From Roseiarcus sp963732155 (GTDB lineage: Bacteria > Pseudomonadota > Alphaproteobacteria > Rhizobiales > Beijerinckiaceae), in contig CAVSYB010000006.1 of the NCBI GenBank assembly GCA_963732155.1, positions 558,001 through 622,000 of the forward strand: 64,000 bases of DNA. The letters are read 5' to 3'. The position numbers and the translations under genes were made by a program. Under the pieces are notes generated by a model. The model did not search any database. It was not told the DNA's origin and worked only from the letters and a program-made list of their open reading frames with translations. Every line of letters begins with the position of its first letter. The first letter of the stretch is position 1. Positions 36,272-46,107 of the stretch are shown here, one piece after another.

Positions 36272-37648
36272 ATGAGTGGACGCAACGAACAAGAACATGT
36301 CTTCCAGGAAGCGGCGCTCCGTGAGCTCGCGCAAGGGCGCATCGACAGGCGTGAATTCCTCACGCGGAGCCTGGTGGCGGGCCTGGGCCTGGCGGGCGTT
36401 GGAGCCATCGCGAAGTCCGGCGTGCAACCGGCGTTCGCGGCGGACCGTCCCCTAACGCCGACGTTCTACCAATGGATCCAGGACCTGCATCCCGGCATCC
36501 CGGCAGTGAACGCCAAGTTCCCCGGACTCAACTATCAGATCGCGCCGGTCGAGGGATTCGGCATCGAGCGCTTCGTCGCCGAGGCCAAGAACAAGGAAAG
36601 CACCTGGGACGTCTATGTCGGGCAGACGCCGTTCGTGGAAATGTCGGCGTTCGTCAAAGCCGACGTCATCGAGCCGTGGGACAACTACATTCCGAAGGAC
36701 GTGATCGACGACATCATTCCCTCGATCCGCGAAGAGTGCACGATCAACGGCAAACTGTATAGCTGGCCGTTCCTGTTGGACGTCATCGGAAGCGGATGGC
36801 ATTCGGGCCTGACGACCAAGGCGGGCCTCGCCGACGCGGCGCCGGCGACCTGGGACGACTTCCTGGCCGGCGCCAAGAAGATCGTCGATTCCAAGGCCGC
36901 GCCATGGGGCGCGACATTCGATTCGCACGGCTGGCGTTCGCTGGCGCCGATCACCCACAGCATGAGCACCCATGTGTACACGCCCGAGGGCTTGTTCGAC
37001 TTCACCAGCGACCCCGCCGTCGAGGCATTGCAGCTGATGAAGAAGATCATGGCGTACGGGAATCCCGACATTCTGCTGGAAGGCGCGTCGGACGCCGGCG
37101 TCAACGGGACGCCGGACGAGGTCGCCTTCGCCGCCCAGCGCGTCGGCCTCTACTTCAAATACTTCAACGCGCCGCTCCGCATGGCGGCGAGTTGGGACGA
37201 CCCGAAGGCCTTGCATCTGGGCCCGCTGCCGAAATTCTCCAACGGCGAGGGTTCGACCGTGTTCTGGACGACGGGTTGCGCGTTGATGAAATACGGCCAG
37301 AACAAGGAAAAGGCGGCCGAATACATCAAGGCGCTGACCTACGACAGACAGATCTGGAAGGACTCGATCGTCGGCACCAAGAGCGGCCATCCCGGCCAGT
37401 TGCCGCCCTACAAGTCCATCTACGCGGACTGGAGCGCCAACAAGCCGGACTGGATGCCCGGGTTCGTCGGTCTGGTCCGCGGCCAGCTCGACAGGGCCAA
37501 GGCAATCAACAACCACCTCTTCGGCCTGCAGCAATTCGTCATCGGCAAGCCCATCTGGGAGACCTATCTCAAGGGTGAAGAGGCGGATCCGAAAGCCGCG
37601 ATGAAGAAGGTCGTCGAGGCCGTCCAGGCCGAGATGAAGAAGGGCTAG
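36272..37648 (+). CDS. CUT1 ABC transporter substrate-binding protein (Tat-exported)
   Basis: Extracellular solute-binding protein family 1, 458 aa. Residues 20-50 contain RIDRREFLTRSLVAGLGLAG, a Tat motif followed by a hydrophobic run and PAFAA cleavage site, so it is exported folded. The mature part fits sugar or sugar-alcohol binding proteins of the UgpB/MsmE class. ATG 36272 has GGAGGT 7 bp upstream. First gene of an operon with two permeases; ATPase missing. Confidence 0.9.
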   Translation: MSGRNEQEHVFQEAALRELAQGRIDRREFLTRSLVAGLGLAGVGAIAKSGVQPAFAADRPLTPTFYQWIQDLHPGIPAVNAKFPGLNYQIAPVEGFGIERFVAEAKNKESTWDVYVGQTPFVEMSAFVKADVIEPWDNYIPKDVIDDIIPSIREECTINGKLYSWPFLLDVIGSGWHSGLTTKAGLADAAPATWDDFLAGAKKIVDSKAAPWGATFDSHGWRSLAPITHSMSTHVYTPEGLFDFTSDPAVEALQLMKKIMAYGNPDILLEGASDAGVNGTPDEVAFAAQRVGLYFKYFNAPLRMAASWDDPKALHLGPLPKFSNGEGSTVFWTTGCALMKYGQNKEKAAEYIKALTYDRQIWKDSIVGTKSGHPGQLPPYKSIYADWSANKPDWMPGFVGLVRGQLDRAKAINNHLFGLQQFVIGKPIWETYLKGEEADPKAAMKKVVEAVQAEMKKG

Positions 37649-37662
37649 TCATCGGGCGTCGC

Positions 37663-37698
37663 GAGGACCAGCGCGCGCCAACCGCCGCGCTGGTCCTC
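37663..37698. other. 13-bp perfect stem-loop after binding-protein gene
   Basis: GAGGACCAGCGCG (37663-37675) and CGCGCTGGTCCTC (37686-37698) pair perfectly with a 10-nt loop, 14 bp past the stop. No T-run. It lies before the permease genes, so it likely protects binding-protein mRNA and limits read-through. Confidence 0.7.
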
Positions 37699-37795
37699 TG
37701 CGTCTCACGGCCGGGCTCGATGGCGTTGCGCGCCCGCCCCTTGGCGCGTCCGATCCGGCGGCGCGCCGCAGGCGACCAATTCGTTGGCTTGGAAG

Positions 37796-38752
37796 ATGGC
37801 GCAGACGATTGCATCGGACCGGGTGAGCCAATACTCGACGCGGTCGGGCAGCCGTTTGATCCTGCTGCGCCAGGGCGTCGGCGTGTGGCTGTTCCTGTTG
37901 CCGGCGGTGGTCTTCTTCGTCGGTTATCAGGTCTACCCTATCTTCCGCGTTCTCTGGATCAGCTTCACCGACTACCAGTTCCTCACCAACAAGCCGGCGC
38001 AGTGGGTCTGGCTCCATAATTACATCGAGGCGCTGCACGACCCGCTGATGTGGTCGAGCCTGTGGCGCGCGGCGCTGTTCACGATCATGTTCCTGCCCGG
38101 AACGATCATCCTGCCGCTGTTGCTGGCCATTCTCATCGACCGGGTGACAAATCCCCGCCTGGCGACCCTGTATCGTGTGGTCCTGCTCATTCCGGCGGTG
38201 ATCCCGAGCACGCTCATCTTCGTTCTCTGGAAGTGGATGTACAATTATCAGAGCGGCCCGATCAATCACCTCCTGGTCGACGTCTTCGGTCTGTTCTCCC
38301 TGCAAAACGCGCCGCAGTGGCTGGGCGGCACGCCGCTGACGCTGCCCTCCATCGCAGTGATGGAAGTGTGGTGGGGCCTTGGCTATCACACCATCTTCTT
38401 CATCGCCGGCCTGGCGGCGATTCCCGGCGATCTGCCGGAAGCGGCCCGCATCGACGGCGCGAACGAATGGCAGGTCTTCTGGCATGTGACCCGGCCGAGC
38501 CTGGCGCCGATCATGATGATCCTGGTCGTGCTGCGCTTCGGTTCGGCGATGGCGGTGATCGACGAGTATCTCATCTTCGGCGGTTTCAACCGGGCCTCCC
38601 CGACCTACACCTGGACGATCTTCATGTACGACCAGGCGTTCAAGCAGGGCCTTTGGCGGCAAGGTTATGGGGCCGCCATCGGCATGATCGGAGCGGTCGC
38701 GATGATGCTCGTCATGGTTCTCCTGCTACGGATATTCCGACCGAGGGGCTGA
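37796..38752 (+). CDS. CUT1 ABC transporter permease (MalF/UgpA type)
   Basis: 318 aa, about six membrane segments (VWLFLLPAVVFFVGY... first). The coupling EAA-like loop is LPEAARIDGANEWQVFW. I favour ATG 37796 over an upstream TTG at 37784; neither has a strong Shine-Dalgarno, which fits reduced permease expression. One base before the next permease start. Confidence 0.92.
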   Translation: MAQTIASDRVSQYSTRSGSRLILLRQGVGVWLFLLPAVVFFVGYQVYPIFRVLWISFTDYQFLTNKPAQWVWLHNYIEALHDPLMWSSLWRAALFTIMFLPGTIILPLLLAILIDRVTNPRLATLYRVVLLIPAVIPSTLIFVLWKWMYNYQSGPINHLLVDVFGLFSLQNAPQWLGGTPLTLPSIAVMEVWWGLGYHTIFFIAGLAAIPGDLPEAARIDGANEWQVFWHVTRPSLAPIMMILVVLRFGSAMAVIDEYLIFGGFNRASPTYTWTIFMYDQAFKQGLWRQGYGAAIGMIGAVAMMLVMVLLLRIFRPRG

Positions 38753-39676
38753 GTGCGAGATGAAGCGACAATGACTTTCGAAGCCGTCCATCGAAGCGCC
38801 GTCCCGTCGAGCCCGACGGTCGCGTTGAGACCGCCGCAGGGCTGGTTCAGCCGGAATCGCGCCGCCATCGTCCGTCACGCGGTGATCAACTTCTTCATGC
38901 TGATCATCATCCTGCCGCTGGTGTGGGTGTTGCTCATGTCGGTGAAGACGCTTCCCGACGCGATGCGCGGCGATTTTTGGCCGAGACAATTCGACTTCAC
39001 TCACTACAGCTATGTGTTCGAGCGAATCAGAACGCTGCCGGTCAACCTGTTCAACAGCATCTACGTCACCGCCTTTACGGTGCTGCTCACCACGATCTGC
39101 GCGGTGCTCGCCGGCTATGCGCTGGTGCACCTGAGGCCCCGCGGCGCCGGTCTCGTCGTGGCGGCGCTGCTCGCCTCGCTCTATTTCCCGGTGCGCGTGG
39201 TGTCGCTCATCAGCATCTATGAGACGCAACATTGGCTCGGCCTGATCAACAACACCGCCGGCCTGATCCTGCCTTACGTCACGCTTCAGTTGGCGATCAG
39301 CATCCTGATCATGCGCAGCATGTTCCAGCTCGTCCCGCACGAGATGATCGAAGCGGCGAAGATCGACGGCGCCGGCCCGTGGCTGACGCTGTGGATGATC
39401 GGCCTGCCGATGGTGCGCAATGGGCTGGTGGTCGTGTTCATCGTCAATTTCGTCGCGGCGTGGGGCGAGTACCTGCTATGCCTGACGCTTGTCGACGACG
39501 AAGCCAAGCGCACCATGCCTGTCGTCCTGGCCGCTGCGCAGGGAGGCCAGGGATACTGGGCCTGGCCGAACCTCGCCGCGGTCTACGTTATCGTCGTCAC
39601 TCCGGGAATTCTTGCCTTCACCTTCGCCCAGAAGCTGTTCTTCAAGGGCCTCATGGAAGGCGCCTTGAAGGGGTGA
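38753..39676 (+). CDS. CUT1 ABC transporter permease (MalG/UgpE type)
   Basis: 307 aa. Six membrane segments and the EAA loop MIEAAKIDGAGPWLTLW are visible; C-terminal KLFFKGLMEGALKG is typical. GTG 38753 follows the previous stop directly with GAGGGG upstream; ATG 38771 is an alternative. Completes the SBP-permease-permease unit that has no ATPase of its own. Confidence 0.92.
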   Translation: MRDEATMTFEAVHRSAVPSSPTVALRPPQGWFSRNRAAIVRHAVINFFMLIIILPLVWVLLMSVKTLPDAMRGDFWPRQFDFTHYSYVFERIRTLPVNLFNSIYVTAFTVLLTTICAVLAGYALVHLRPRGAGLVVAALLASLYFPVRVVSLISIYETQHWLGLINNTAGLILPYVTLQLAISILIMRSMFQLVPHEMIEAAKIDGAGPWLTLWMIGLPMVRNGLVVVFIVNFVAAWGEYLLCLTLVDDEAKRTMPVVLAAAQGGQGYWAWPNLAAVYVIVVTPGILAFTFAQKLFFKGLMEGALKG

Positions 39677-39690
39677 CCGCGCGGCGCCCG

Positions 39691-40722
39691 TCAATCGGAT
39701 TCTCCCGGTTGCAACGCGACTTCGATCAGCAGGTGCGATTGCTCGAAGACGCCGCTCGACAGACGTTTCAGAAGGAGAAGCGCGCCGCGCTTGCCCATCT
39801 CATAGGCGGGCGAAACCACAGTCGTCAGGCGGGGGCGGACATATTGCGCGAAATCGAACCCGTTGAAGCCCGTCACACGCAGGTCGGCCGGGACAGAGAG
39901 ATGTCGGTCCAGCGCCCAGGTCAGCGCGGCGATCGCCATCTGATCGTTGCCGCCCATGAACACGTCGGGCAGACCTTGCCGGTCGACGTAGCGGCCAATC
40001 GCCAGCTGCGTGTCGGCGATGCTCTCGCTGCCGCACACGACGATTTCGAAACGGACGCCGAAGCCGGAGGCCTTGACGGCCGCGTCCACCCCTTCCTGCC
40101 GCTCCATCATCGCCGGCCAATGTTGCGACGGCGTGAGCAGGACGAGGTGTCGCGCCCCGCGCTCGATGACGCGATTGGCGATCAGCTCGCCCGCGTTTCG
40201 ATCGTTCTGGCGGATCGAAAGGGCGTCGGGCAGGAAACCCGGAGCATCATCCTGGAAGATCAGCACGGGTTGCCCGGTGTCCTTCAGCCGCAGATAGAGG
40301 CGGCGACGTTCCGCCGGCGTTCCGGAAGGAATGATGCAGAGGGCGTCCGTCTGATCGCGCCGCAGCAGGTGCGCCTCGTCGATGGCGGCGAGGCGAATTC
40401 CCGCCAAAAGAAGGCCGAAGCCGTTGACGCTGAGATAGTTGGAGAAGCCGGCGAGGATGTTGGTGTTCATCGGATCCGCCAGGAAGCGCGGCGAATCGTC
40501 GATGATGATCAATCCGATCGTTCGCTTCTGGGAAAGCCGTAGACTGCGCGCGCCTTCGTCGGGGCGGTAGTTCATCTGCCGCATCGCGGCTTCCACGCGT
40601 TCGCGCGTCGCCGCGGACATCAACTCGAGGCGCCCGTTCACGACATTGGAGGCCGTTGTCACGGAAACCCGCGCCGCGGCGGCGATGTCCGCGAGCGTCA
40701 CGCGCGTTTTTCTTTCGGCCAT
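39691..40722 (-). CDS. LacI family transcriptional regulator
   Basis: 343 aa. HTH: VTLADIAAAARVSVTTASNVV with the hinge NYRPDEGARSLR; effector domain from IGLIIIDDSPRF. I chose ATG 40722 (MAERKTR); an upstream TTG at 40752 gives a longer frame. Convergent with the CUT1 permease genes, likely their regulator, although its operator is not clear from the sequence. Confidence 0.92.
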   Translation of the reverse strand: MAERKTRVTLADIAAAARVSVTTASNVVNGRLELMSAATRERVEAAMRQMNYRPDEGARSLRLSQKRTIGLIIIDDSPRFLADPMNTNILAGFSNYLSVNGFGLLLAGIRLAAIDEAHLLRRDQTDALCIIPSGTPAERRRLYLRLKDTGQPVLIFQDDAPGFLPDALSIRQNDRNAGELIANRVIERGARHLVLLTPSQHWPAMMERQEGVDAAVKASGFGVRFEIVVCGSESIADTQLAIGRYVDRQGLPDVFMGGNDQMAIAALTWALDRHLSVPADLRVTGFNGFDFAQYVRPRLTTVVSPAYEMGKRGALLLLKRLSSGVFEQSHLLIEVALQPGESD

Positions 40723-40905
40723 GTCCGCCGTTGCTCCGTTTTCGCGCGTCAAGGGACCCCGCCGCCCGGCTCTCCCTCCCCCGGTGCGAATGACTTCCAG
40801 GGCGGAATAGTCAATACGCGAACCCCGCCTGCTCGTCTCGCTCCTCCAGGAACGGGAGCGCGGAATGAACAGCCCAATCAGGAGGGCCCCGCCGAGGCGT
40901 TCCTC

Positions 40906-42666
40906 CTAGCCGGATCGAAGCTGCGCGGTCATCGCCTCGTCGATCTGGAGGTCGCTCGATAGCGCCACCGCATAGACGCTCGCGGCGCGCGCGCGGCTGA
41001 CCCAGCCTTCGCGCACGTCCTCGACGACGCGTTCGGGCGCGCGCTCGCGCGGCGAACCGTAGCCGCCACCGCCGCAACTTATCGAAACCATGGCTTCGCC
41101 GGGTCGGACAACCACTTCCGCGCATCCCGGCATTGCTTCGAGCGCGCCGTCGGACCGCTTGAGAAACTGCGAGGAGGGCGCTCCGGACAGGCCGCCGCGA
41201 ACCCCCTTGGCGGGATTGTGATTGCCGTCGCTCACATAGGCGACGGTCATTTCGCAATCGAGCGGCGAAAACTCGGAATAAGCGCCCAGCGCGCCCCGGA
41301 AGCGGCCGGCGCCCTCGGTGTCGGGAACCAGCCTGCGGGCGTGGACGAGAATGGGGTGGCGCAGTTCGTCGACCTCGATCGAGTCCTGATAGCACATGCC
41401 GGCGTTGCCGACGTGCATGATGGTCAGCCACCCATCGGCGCTTGGCGCCCCCGCCCCGCCGGTGCACCCGAGATAGACTTCGTTGACGAACGACCGACCG
41501 TCATGAAATCCCGAAATCACGCCGGACGACGCGGGGATGCAAGCGCCCGCTTCCGCCAGGCCCAGCCCGTCGGCGAGTTCGGCGAGCGCGCCCTGCACCG
41601 GATTGGCCACGCGATCGGCCAGGTTGGTCGTCGCGACCGAGCAGGACGTCGGATGTCTCGGGACGCCGACCGCGCAATTCTCGCGCAAATGGATGCGGAT
41701 GCGGCGAAAACTGCCCTTGTTCTTGGGGACGGTGGGATCGATCGAATTGAAAATGCCGATCATTGGCGCCGAGCGAGCGCAGGCCTCGGAGAGATTGAGG
41801 CCATTGCTCATGCAGTCGGGATTGTCGCGAAGGTCGACGTCGATCATCGCGGCGTCGGGATCGACCTCGACGGTGACCTTGATCTCGACGCCGTCGGCGG
41901 GAGTGCCGGGAAACGGATCGTGGCGGCTCGAGCGCGTCAGGCGCCCTTTCGGGATCGAACGGATCGCCGCGCACATACGCTTCTCGCTGTAGTCGAACCA
42001 CTCGCGGACATAGGCCGCGAGCGTCTCCCAGCCGACCTCGCGTCCGAGCGCCAGGATCTCGCGCTCGCCGACGCGCGCCGAACCGAGGGTCGCCAGATAG
42101 TCGCCCCACCATTGTTCAGGCACGCGGATACGCATCTGGCACATGCGGATGAGGTCCATGCGGTGCTCATAGTCGGATTGGATCTTGACCGCCGGAAAAA
42201 TCAGCGCGCCCTCGGCGTAGACGTCCCTCGCCGCGCCCATGTAGGTGGTCGGCAGCGCATTGCCGCAATCGGCCTGATGTCCCTTGGCGAGGACGGTGAA
42301 GCGGTGGACGCCGTCGTCGTCGATGACGGGAACGAGGATGCTGTGATCGGCCGGATGCGTGCAGCCGTGATAGGGCGAGTTGTGCAGGAAGGCGTCGCCG
42401 CGCCGCAGCGTCGGGTGGTTTTCGACCATCGTCTTGCACATCGCCTCCGGTCCGCTGAGGACATGGATCGGCAAGCTGTCCGCGGCGGTCAGCAGTTCGT
42501 GGCGCGCCGTCAGAATGATGCACGAAAAATCGCGGGCGATCGTCAGGATGCCCGACCGGCCGGTTCGATGCAGCGTGTTGGCCATCTTTCGGGCGATCCC
42601 TTCAAACCTCGCCGTCAAGACCGCGAGCTGGACGCCGCTGAGCGCGCCGGAGCCGTCCCCGTTCAT
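40906..42666 (-). CDS. hyuB: hydantoinase/oxoprolinase subunit B
   Basis: 586 aa, full length for HyuB (N-methylhydantoinase B). Family signatures: DAFLHNSPYHGCTHPADHSI, GHQADCGNALPTTYMGAA, and C-terminal GGGGYGSPRERAPERV. Works with HyuA to hydrolyse ATP-dependently 5-oxoproline, hydantoins or, in related carboxylases, to activate ketones. Starts 9 bp after HyuA ends, with AGGAG. Confidence 0.93.
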   Translation of the reverse strand: MNGDGSGALSGVQLAVLTARFEGIARKMANTLHRTGRSGILTIARDFSCIILTARHELLTAADSLPIHVLSGPEAMCKTMVENHPTLRRGDAFLHNSPYHGCTHPADHSILVPVIDDDGVHRFTVLAKGHQADCGNALPTTYMGAARDVYAEGALIFPAVKIQSDYEHRMDLIRMCQMRIRVPEQWWGDYLATLGSARVGEREILALGREVGWETLAAYVREWFDYSEKRMCAAIRSIPKGRLTRSSRHDPFPGTPADGVEIKVTVEVDPDAAMIDVDLRDNPDCMSNGLNLSEACARSAPMIGIFNSIDPTVPKNKGSFRRIRIHLRENCAVGVPRHPTSCSVATTNLADRVANPVQGALAELADGLGLAEAGACIPASSGVISGFHDGRSFVNEVYLGCTGGAGAPSADGWLTIMHVGNAGMCYQDSIEVDELRHPILVHARRLVPDTEGAGRFRGALGAYSEFSPLDCEMTVAYVSDGNHNPAKGVRGGLSGAPSSQFLKRSDGALEAMPGCAEVVVRPGEAMVSISCGGGGYGSPRERAPERVVEDVREGWVSRARAASVYAVALSSDLQIDEAMTAQLRSG

Positions 42667-42675
42667 TGGTGTCTC

Positions 42676-44829
42676 CTATTCCCCGACATCGATAATCAAG
42701 GTTCCCGTCGCATCCCGGCGCGCCTTGGCGCCGGGATCGATCACGACGGACGTGAAACCGGACTCGACGATCGCGGGCCCCTCCACGACAACGTCCTGCG
42801 GCAGGGCCTCGAACCGGCGGACCCGGGCGTCGATCCAACCGGTCGGACCAAAGTAGACGCGTCGGTCGGCGAAATCGCCGCCGGATGGGCGCGAACGAAT
42901 CCGGCCTGCGCGAGGCGATCCGACGCGACAGCGGATCGTCGCGTTCCAGCCGATCGTCTCGATCGAAGAATTCGGATCGTTGACCGCGAAGATCTCTTTG
43001 TGCGCGTCGTGGAAATCGGCGACGAGGCGGTCGACGTCCTCGGCGCCGGCGAACCGGTTGTTGCGCAGCGGCACTTCGATCTCCCACGCCTGATCCGGGT
43101 AGCGCGCTTCCGTCGTCCAGTCGATGGCGACGAATTCAGCGGTGGGACCGGCCATTTGCTGGAACGTCCGGCAGCGCGCCTCGAGCCCGCCGAGGACGCC
43201 GTTCACGCCTTCGAGATCGAAGGCGCCGCTGGTGGTGTGGCGCATCGCCTGGTGATGCGAGGTCAGGTCGGAGATCAGCGCTCCAGCCGCCGCGAGCGCC
43301 GCGCCGGTCTCGGGCACGAAAACGGTCCTGCAGCCCAGGCGCCGGGCGATCGCGACGCAATTGAGGCCCGCCGCGCCGCCGCCGGCGACGAACGCCGCCT
43401 TGGCGGGATCGACGCCTTGATTGAGCGTGACGTCGAGGATCGCCTGCACCATGTGCTCGTTGACGAGTTCGAGAATGGCGGCGGCGGCGCGCTCGACGCT
43501 TTGTCCGGTTCGCGCGGCGATCTGGCTGGCGATCGCGGCCGCGGCCGCGGCGCGGTCGAGCCGCATTCGGCCGCCGAGGAAATGCGCGGGATCGATATAG
43601 CCGAGCGTGATCGCCGCATCGGTGACCGTCGGGCGCAGGCCGCCGCGCCCATAGGCGGCGGGACCGGGAACGGCGCCGGCGCTGATCGGTCCGACATGAA
43701 GCAGGCCGCCGGCGTCGATCCAGGCGATCGATCCGCCGCCGGCGCCGATGCTCTTCGTTTCGACCGACGGCATCCCGGTCATATGGCTCATGAACGGCCG
43801 GCCGAGCCATGTCTCGCGGGTTCTCGGTATGCGGCCCTTTCGAACCACCGAAACATCGAAGGTCGTGCCGCCGGCGTCGCCGACGATCAGCGTTTCGCTT
43901 TCGTTGGCGGGGCTGTAAGCCTTGGCGCCGACAGGCGCCATGCTGGGCCCGGAATTGATCAGGTGGACGGGAGTCTGGGCGACGTCGGCGGCGTCCATCA
44001 CGCCGCCCTGAGAGGTCACGACGAGGATGCGGCCGCCAAAGCCGGCCTCCCGCATCCGGGCCTCGAGCCCGCTCATATAGGCGCCCATGATCGGCTTCAA
44101 CGAGGCGTCGAGCGCGGTCGACATCGCGCGGCGGTATTCGCGGATCGAGGGATTGATGCGATGCGACAGCGTGAACGGAATGCCCGGCAGGCAGCGCTCG
44201 ATCAGCGATCCGATCGCCAGCTCGTGCGCGGGATTTACGACCGACCACAGCAGACAGACCGCAACCGCCTCGACTCCGCGGGCCGCCACCTCACCGAGCA
44301 ATGCGACGATTTTCGCTTCGTCGAGCGGAACGCGCGCCGAACCGTCGCTCAGAATGCGCTCGGCGACCTCGAACGTCAGCGCCTTCGGCACAAAGGGCGC
44401 AGGATACGGCACGGTGAAATTGAACGCGTCCTGCCGTCCGCCCTCGCGAAAGACCAGGGTGTCGGGATGCCCGGCGGTCGTCAGAAGGGCGGTGCGCGCC
44501 GTTCGTCCCGTCACGATCGCATTGATCGCATGCGTGGTGCCGTGAACGAGGATGTCGCCGCGCGCCAGATAATCGGCGAGCGAGGCGCCCGACGCGTCGG
44601 CCGCGATCCGCATGACGTCGAGGAGGCCGGCGACCGGATCGGACGGCGTCGTTGCGGCCTTGAACATTTCGATGCCGCCATCGGGACTGGCGGCGATCAG
44701 ATCGGTAAAGGTGCCGCCGGTGTCGACCGCGAAGCGCAATCGTCCGGACGCGCTCGCATCTGAGGCGGTTTCGAGCCAAGGTTCGCGCGATCCTGGGGCG
44801 GAGCCGCCGCGACGGTCTTGCGAGATCAT
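42676..44829 (-). CDS. hyuA: hydantoinase/oxoprolinase subunit A
   Basis: 717 aa, full length. The ATPase phosphate-binding motif FAVDTGGTFTDL lies near residue 36, VGDAGGTTFDVSV mid-protein, SIGAGGGSIAW, and FVAGGGAAGLN; all typical of HyuA. I chose ATG 44829 because GGAGCGAAGGA precedes it; ATG 44850 lacks a site. Operon with HyuB and, 250 bp upstream, RraA. Confidence 0.93.
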   Translation of the reverse strand: MISQDRRGGSAPGSREPWLETASDASASGRLRFAVDTGGTFTDLIAASPDGGIEMFKAATTPSDPVAGLLDVMRIAADASGASLADYLARGDILVHGTTHAINAIVTGRTARTALLTTAGHPDTLVFREGGRQDAFNFTVPYPAPFVPKALTFEVAERILSDGSARVPLDEAKIVALLGEVAARGVEAVAVCLLWSVVNPAHELAIGSLIERCLPGIPFTLSHRINPSIREYRRAMSTALDASLKPIMGAYMSGLEARMREAGFGGRILVVTSQGGVMDAADVAQTPVHLINSGPSMAPVGAKAYSPANESETLIVGDAGGTTFDVSVVRKGRIPRTRETWLGRPFMSHMTGMPSVETKSIGAGGGSIAWIDAGGLLHVGPISAGAVPGPAAYGRGGLRPTVTDAAITLGYIDPAHFLGGRMRLDRAAAAAAIASQIAARTGQSVERAAAAILELVNEHMVQAILDVTLNQGVDPAKAAFVAGGGAAGLNCVAIARRLGCRTVFVPETGAALAAAGALISDLTSHHQAMRHTTSGAFDLEGVNGVLGGLEARCRTFQQMAGPTAEFVAIDWTTEARYPDQAWEIEVPLRNNRFAGAEDVDRLVADFHDAHKEIFAVNDPNSSIETIGWNATIRCRVGSPRAGRIRSRPSGGDFADRRVYFGPTGWIDARVRRFEALPQDVVVEGPAIVESGFTSVVIDPGAKARRDATGTLIIDVGE

Positions 44830-44947
44830 TCGTCCTTCGCTCCATCTCATTCGCGGTGCGGCGCGCGGCCGGTCCGCGTCGATCTCGCTTCGATCGTCTT
44901 GCGAAAGGCTTCAACCGTCCGCGCGACCGGCCCCCGGCCGGCGGCGC

Positions 44948-44961
44948 CGCAAGCGCTTGCG
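44948..44961. other. 14-bp perfect palindrome in RraA-HyuA gap
   Basis: CGCAAGCGCTTGCG in the 250-bp spacer between RraA and HyuA genes. It could be a small operator or chance in GC-rich DNA; no promoter boxes seen next to it. Confidence 0.2.
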
Positions 44962-45079
44962 AGCGACGGCGGCCAGCGGCGGAGCGCGGCGATCATTTCT
45001 TCAGGGCGCCGCCCCGGTGTCCCTGCAAAGCAAACCCGACGCCGCCGACCGCTCGCCCGTCCGGCGGTCGGCCCGGAAG

Positions 45080-45733
45080 CTATAGAACGCCATATTTCTC
45101 GTAAACCTCCGACAGCAGCCGCCCCGCCCGCAGTTCCTCGCGCGTGTGATTTTCGCGCGCAGCCTTGTCGATCGAACGAGCGAAGACTTCGTCCGCGATC
45201 GCCTGCGGGATCACGACAACGCCGTCGACGTCGCCGAACACGGTGTCGCCGAGGCACACGCGCACGCCCGCGCAGACGATCGGGCGATCCATTTCGATCA
45301 TCCGACAGCGCCCCTTGCTGTCGAGCGGACCGATGCCGCCGTGGAAGACCGGAAATTTCATCGCCCGGATGTGACGCACATCGCGCACCAGGCCGTCGGT
45401 GACGCAACCAACCGCGCCGCGCGCCATCGCCGCCGTCGTAAGCAGTTCGCCCCAGGGCGCCATACGGTCGGTCGGGCCGTCGCAGCCGATGACCGCGACG
45501 TCGCCGGCCTTCAAGTCGTCCAGCAGACGGATCTCCAGTTCGTACGGGTTTTCGCCGTCGCGCACCGAGTAGGCGTTGGCGTAAAGCCCGGTGCGGGCGC
45601 GGCCGACAAACGAGAGGCTTTCGTCGAGCGGTCTCACGAACGGGCGCAGGGCCTGGTTGGGATAGCCCATTTCGTCCAGAACGTCGGAGAGAACGGCGGT
45701 GTAGACCATCTCCGCCAACTTTGACGATGTCAC
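45080..45733 (-). CDS. RraA-like / HMG aldolase family protein
   Basis: 217 aa, RraA/dimethylmenaquinone-methyltransferase-like fold. Landmarks are LSDVLDEMGYPNQAL, LKAGDVAVIGCDGPTDRM, GAVGCVTDGLVRDV with the conserved Arg-Asp, and DVDGVVVIP. Such proteins often are 4-hydroxy-4-methyl-2-oxoglutarate or oxaloacetate-cleaving aldolases rather than RNase regulators. GTG 45733 behind GGGAGG is the chosen start; the longer frame is rejected. First gene of the hydantoinase operon. Confidence 0.85.
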   Translation of the reverse strand: MTSSKLAEMVYTAVLSDVLDEMGYPNQALRPFVRPLDESLSFVGRARTGLYANAYSVRDGENPYELEIRLLDDLKAGDVAVIGCDGPTDRMAPWGELLTTAAMARGAVGCVTDGLVRDVRHIRAMKFPVFHGGIGPLDSKGRCRMIEMDRPIVCAGVRVCLGDTVFGDVDGVVVIPQAIADEVFARSIDKAARENHTREELRAGRLLSEVYEKYGVL

Positions 45734-45759
45734 TGCTGACGCCTCCCGTCGGTTATTTA

Positions 45760-45793
45760 TGTAACGATACAGTTTGCGCGTTTTCACTGTCAA
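45760..45793 (-). promoter_or_regulatory. promoter of RraA-hydantoinase operon with GntR-like palindrome
   Basis: On the minus strand TTGACA (45793-45788) and TATCGT (45769-45764) are 18 bp apart. The -10 is covered by a 12-bp imperfect palindrome TGTAACGATACA (45760-45771), whose TGTA...TACA pattern resembles FCD/GntR operators. No FCD GntR gene is in the window. Confidence 0.5.
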
Positions 45794-46089
45794 GGGCGCC
45801 GCCGGAGGCGGCCGAGCCGGCCCTTTCCGTGAAATATTTTGAATGCGCAAATTCCCGAGGCCCGACGAGCCTCGCCCATAGGGATTTCCCGTTTTTTGCG
45901 CGCGCTGCGAAAACAAACCGCAACATCATTAACGCTTGAATATCTTCAATACATATTACCACCGAGAATGTATACGCCAATGCCGATCTATATTCATGAA
46001 TGGTTCCTTATTATGTTGTTTTCTAATAAACAAAAATCTGATACAATTATGATATTGAACAAGATATACGCGCGAACTGCAAACATTGC

Positions 46090-46107
46090 GTTCAAGCTGA
46101 CTTGAAC
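46090..46107. promoter_or_regulatory. palindrome GTTCAAG-CTGA-CTTGAAC, candidate operator
   Basis: Seven-bp perfect arms with a 4-bp centre, directly before a 24-codon ORF and 217 bp before the binding-protein gene. It adjoins the AT-rich island. Regulator unknown. Confidence 0.4.

Noticed and set aside
41218..44763. 1181-codon open frame on the plus strand
   Set aside because: Antisense to the hydantoinase A and B genes, which have full family motifs; long antisense frames are expected in GC-rich DNA and its translation shows no domain.
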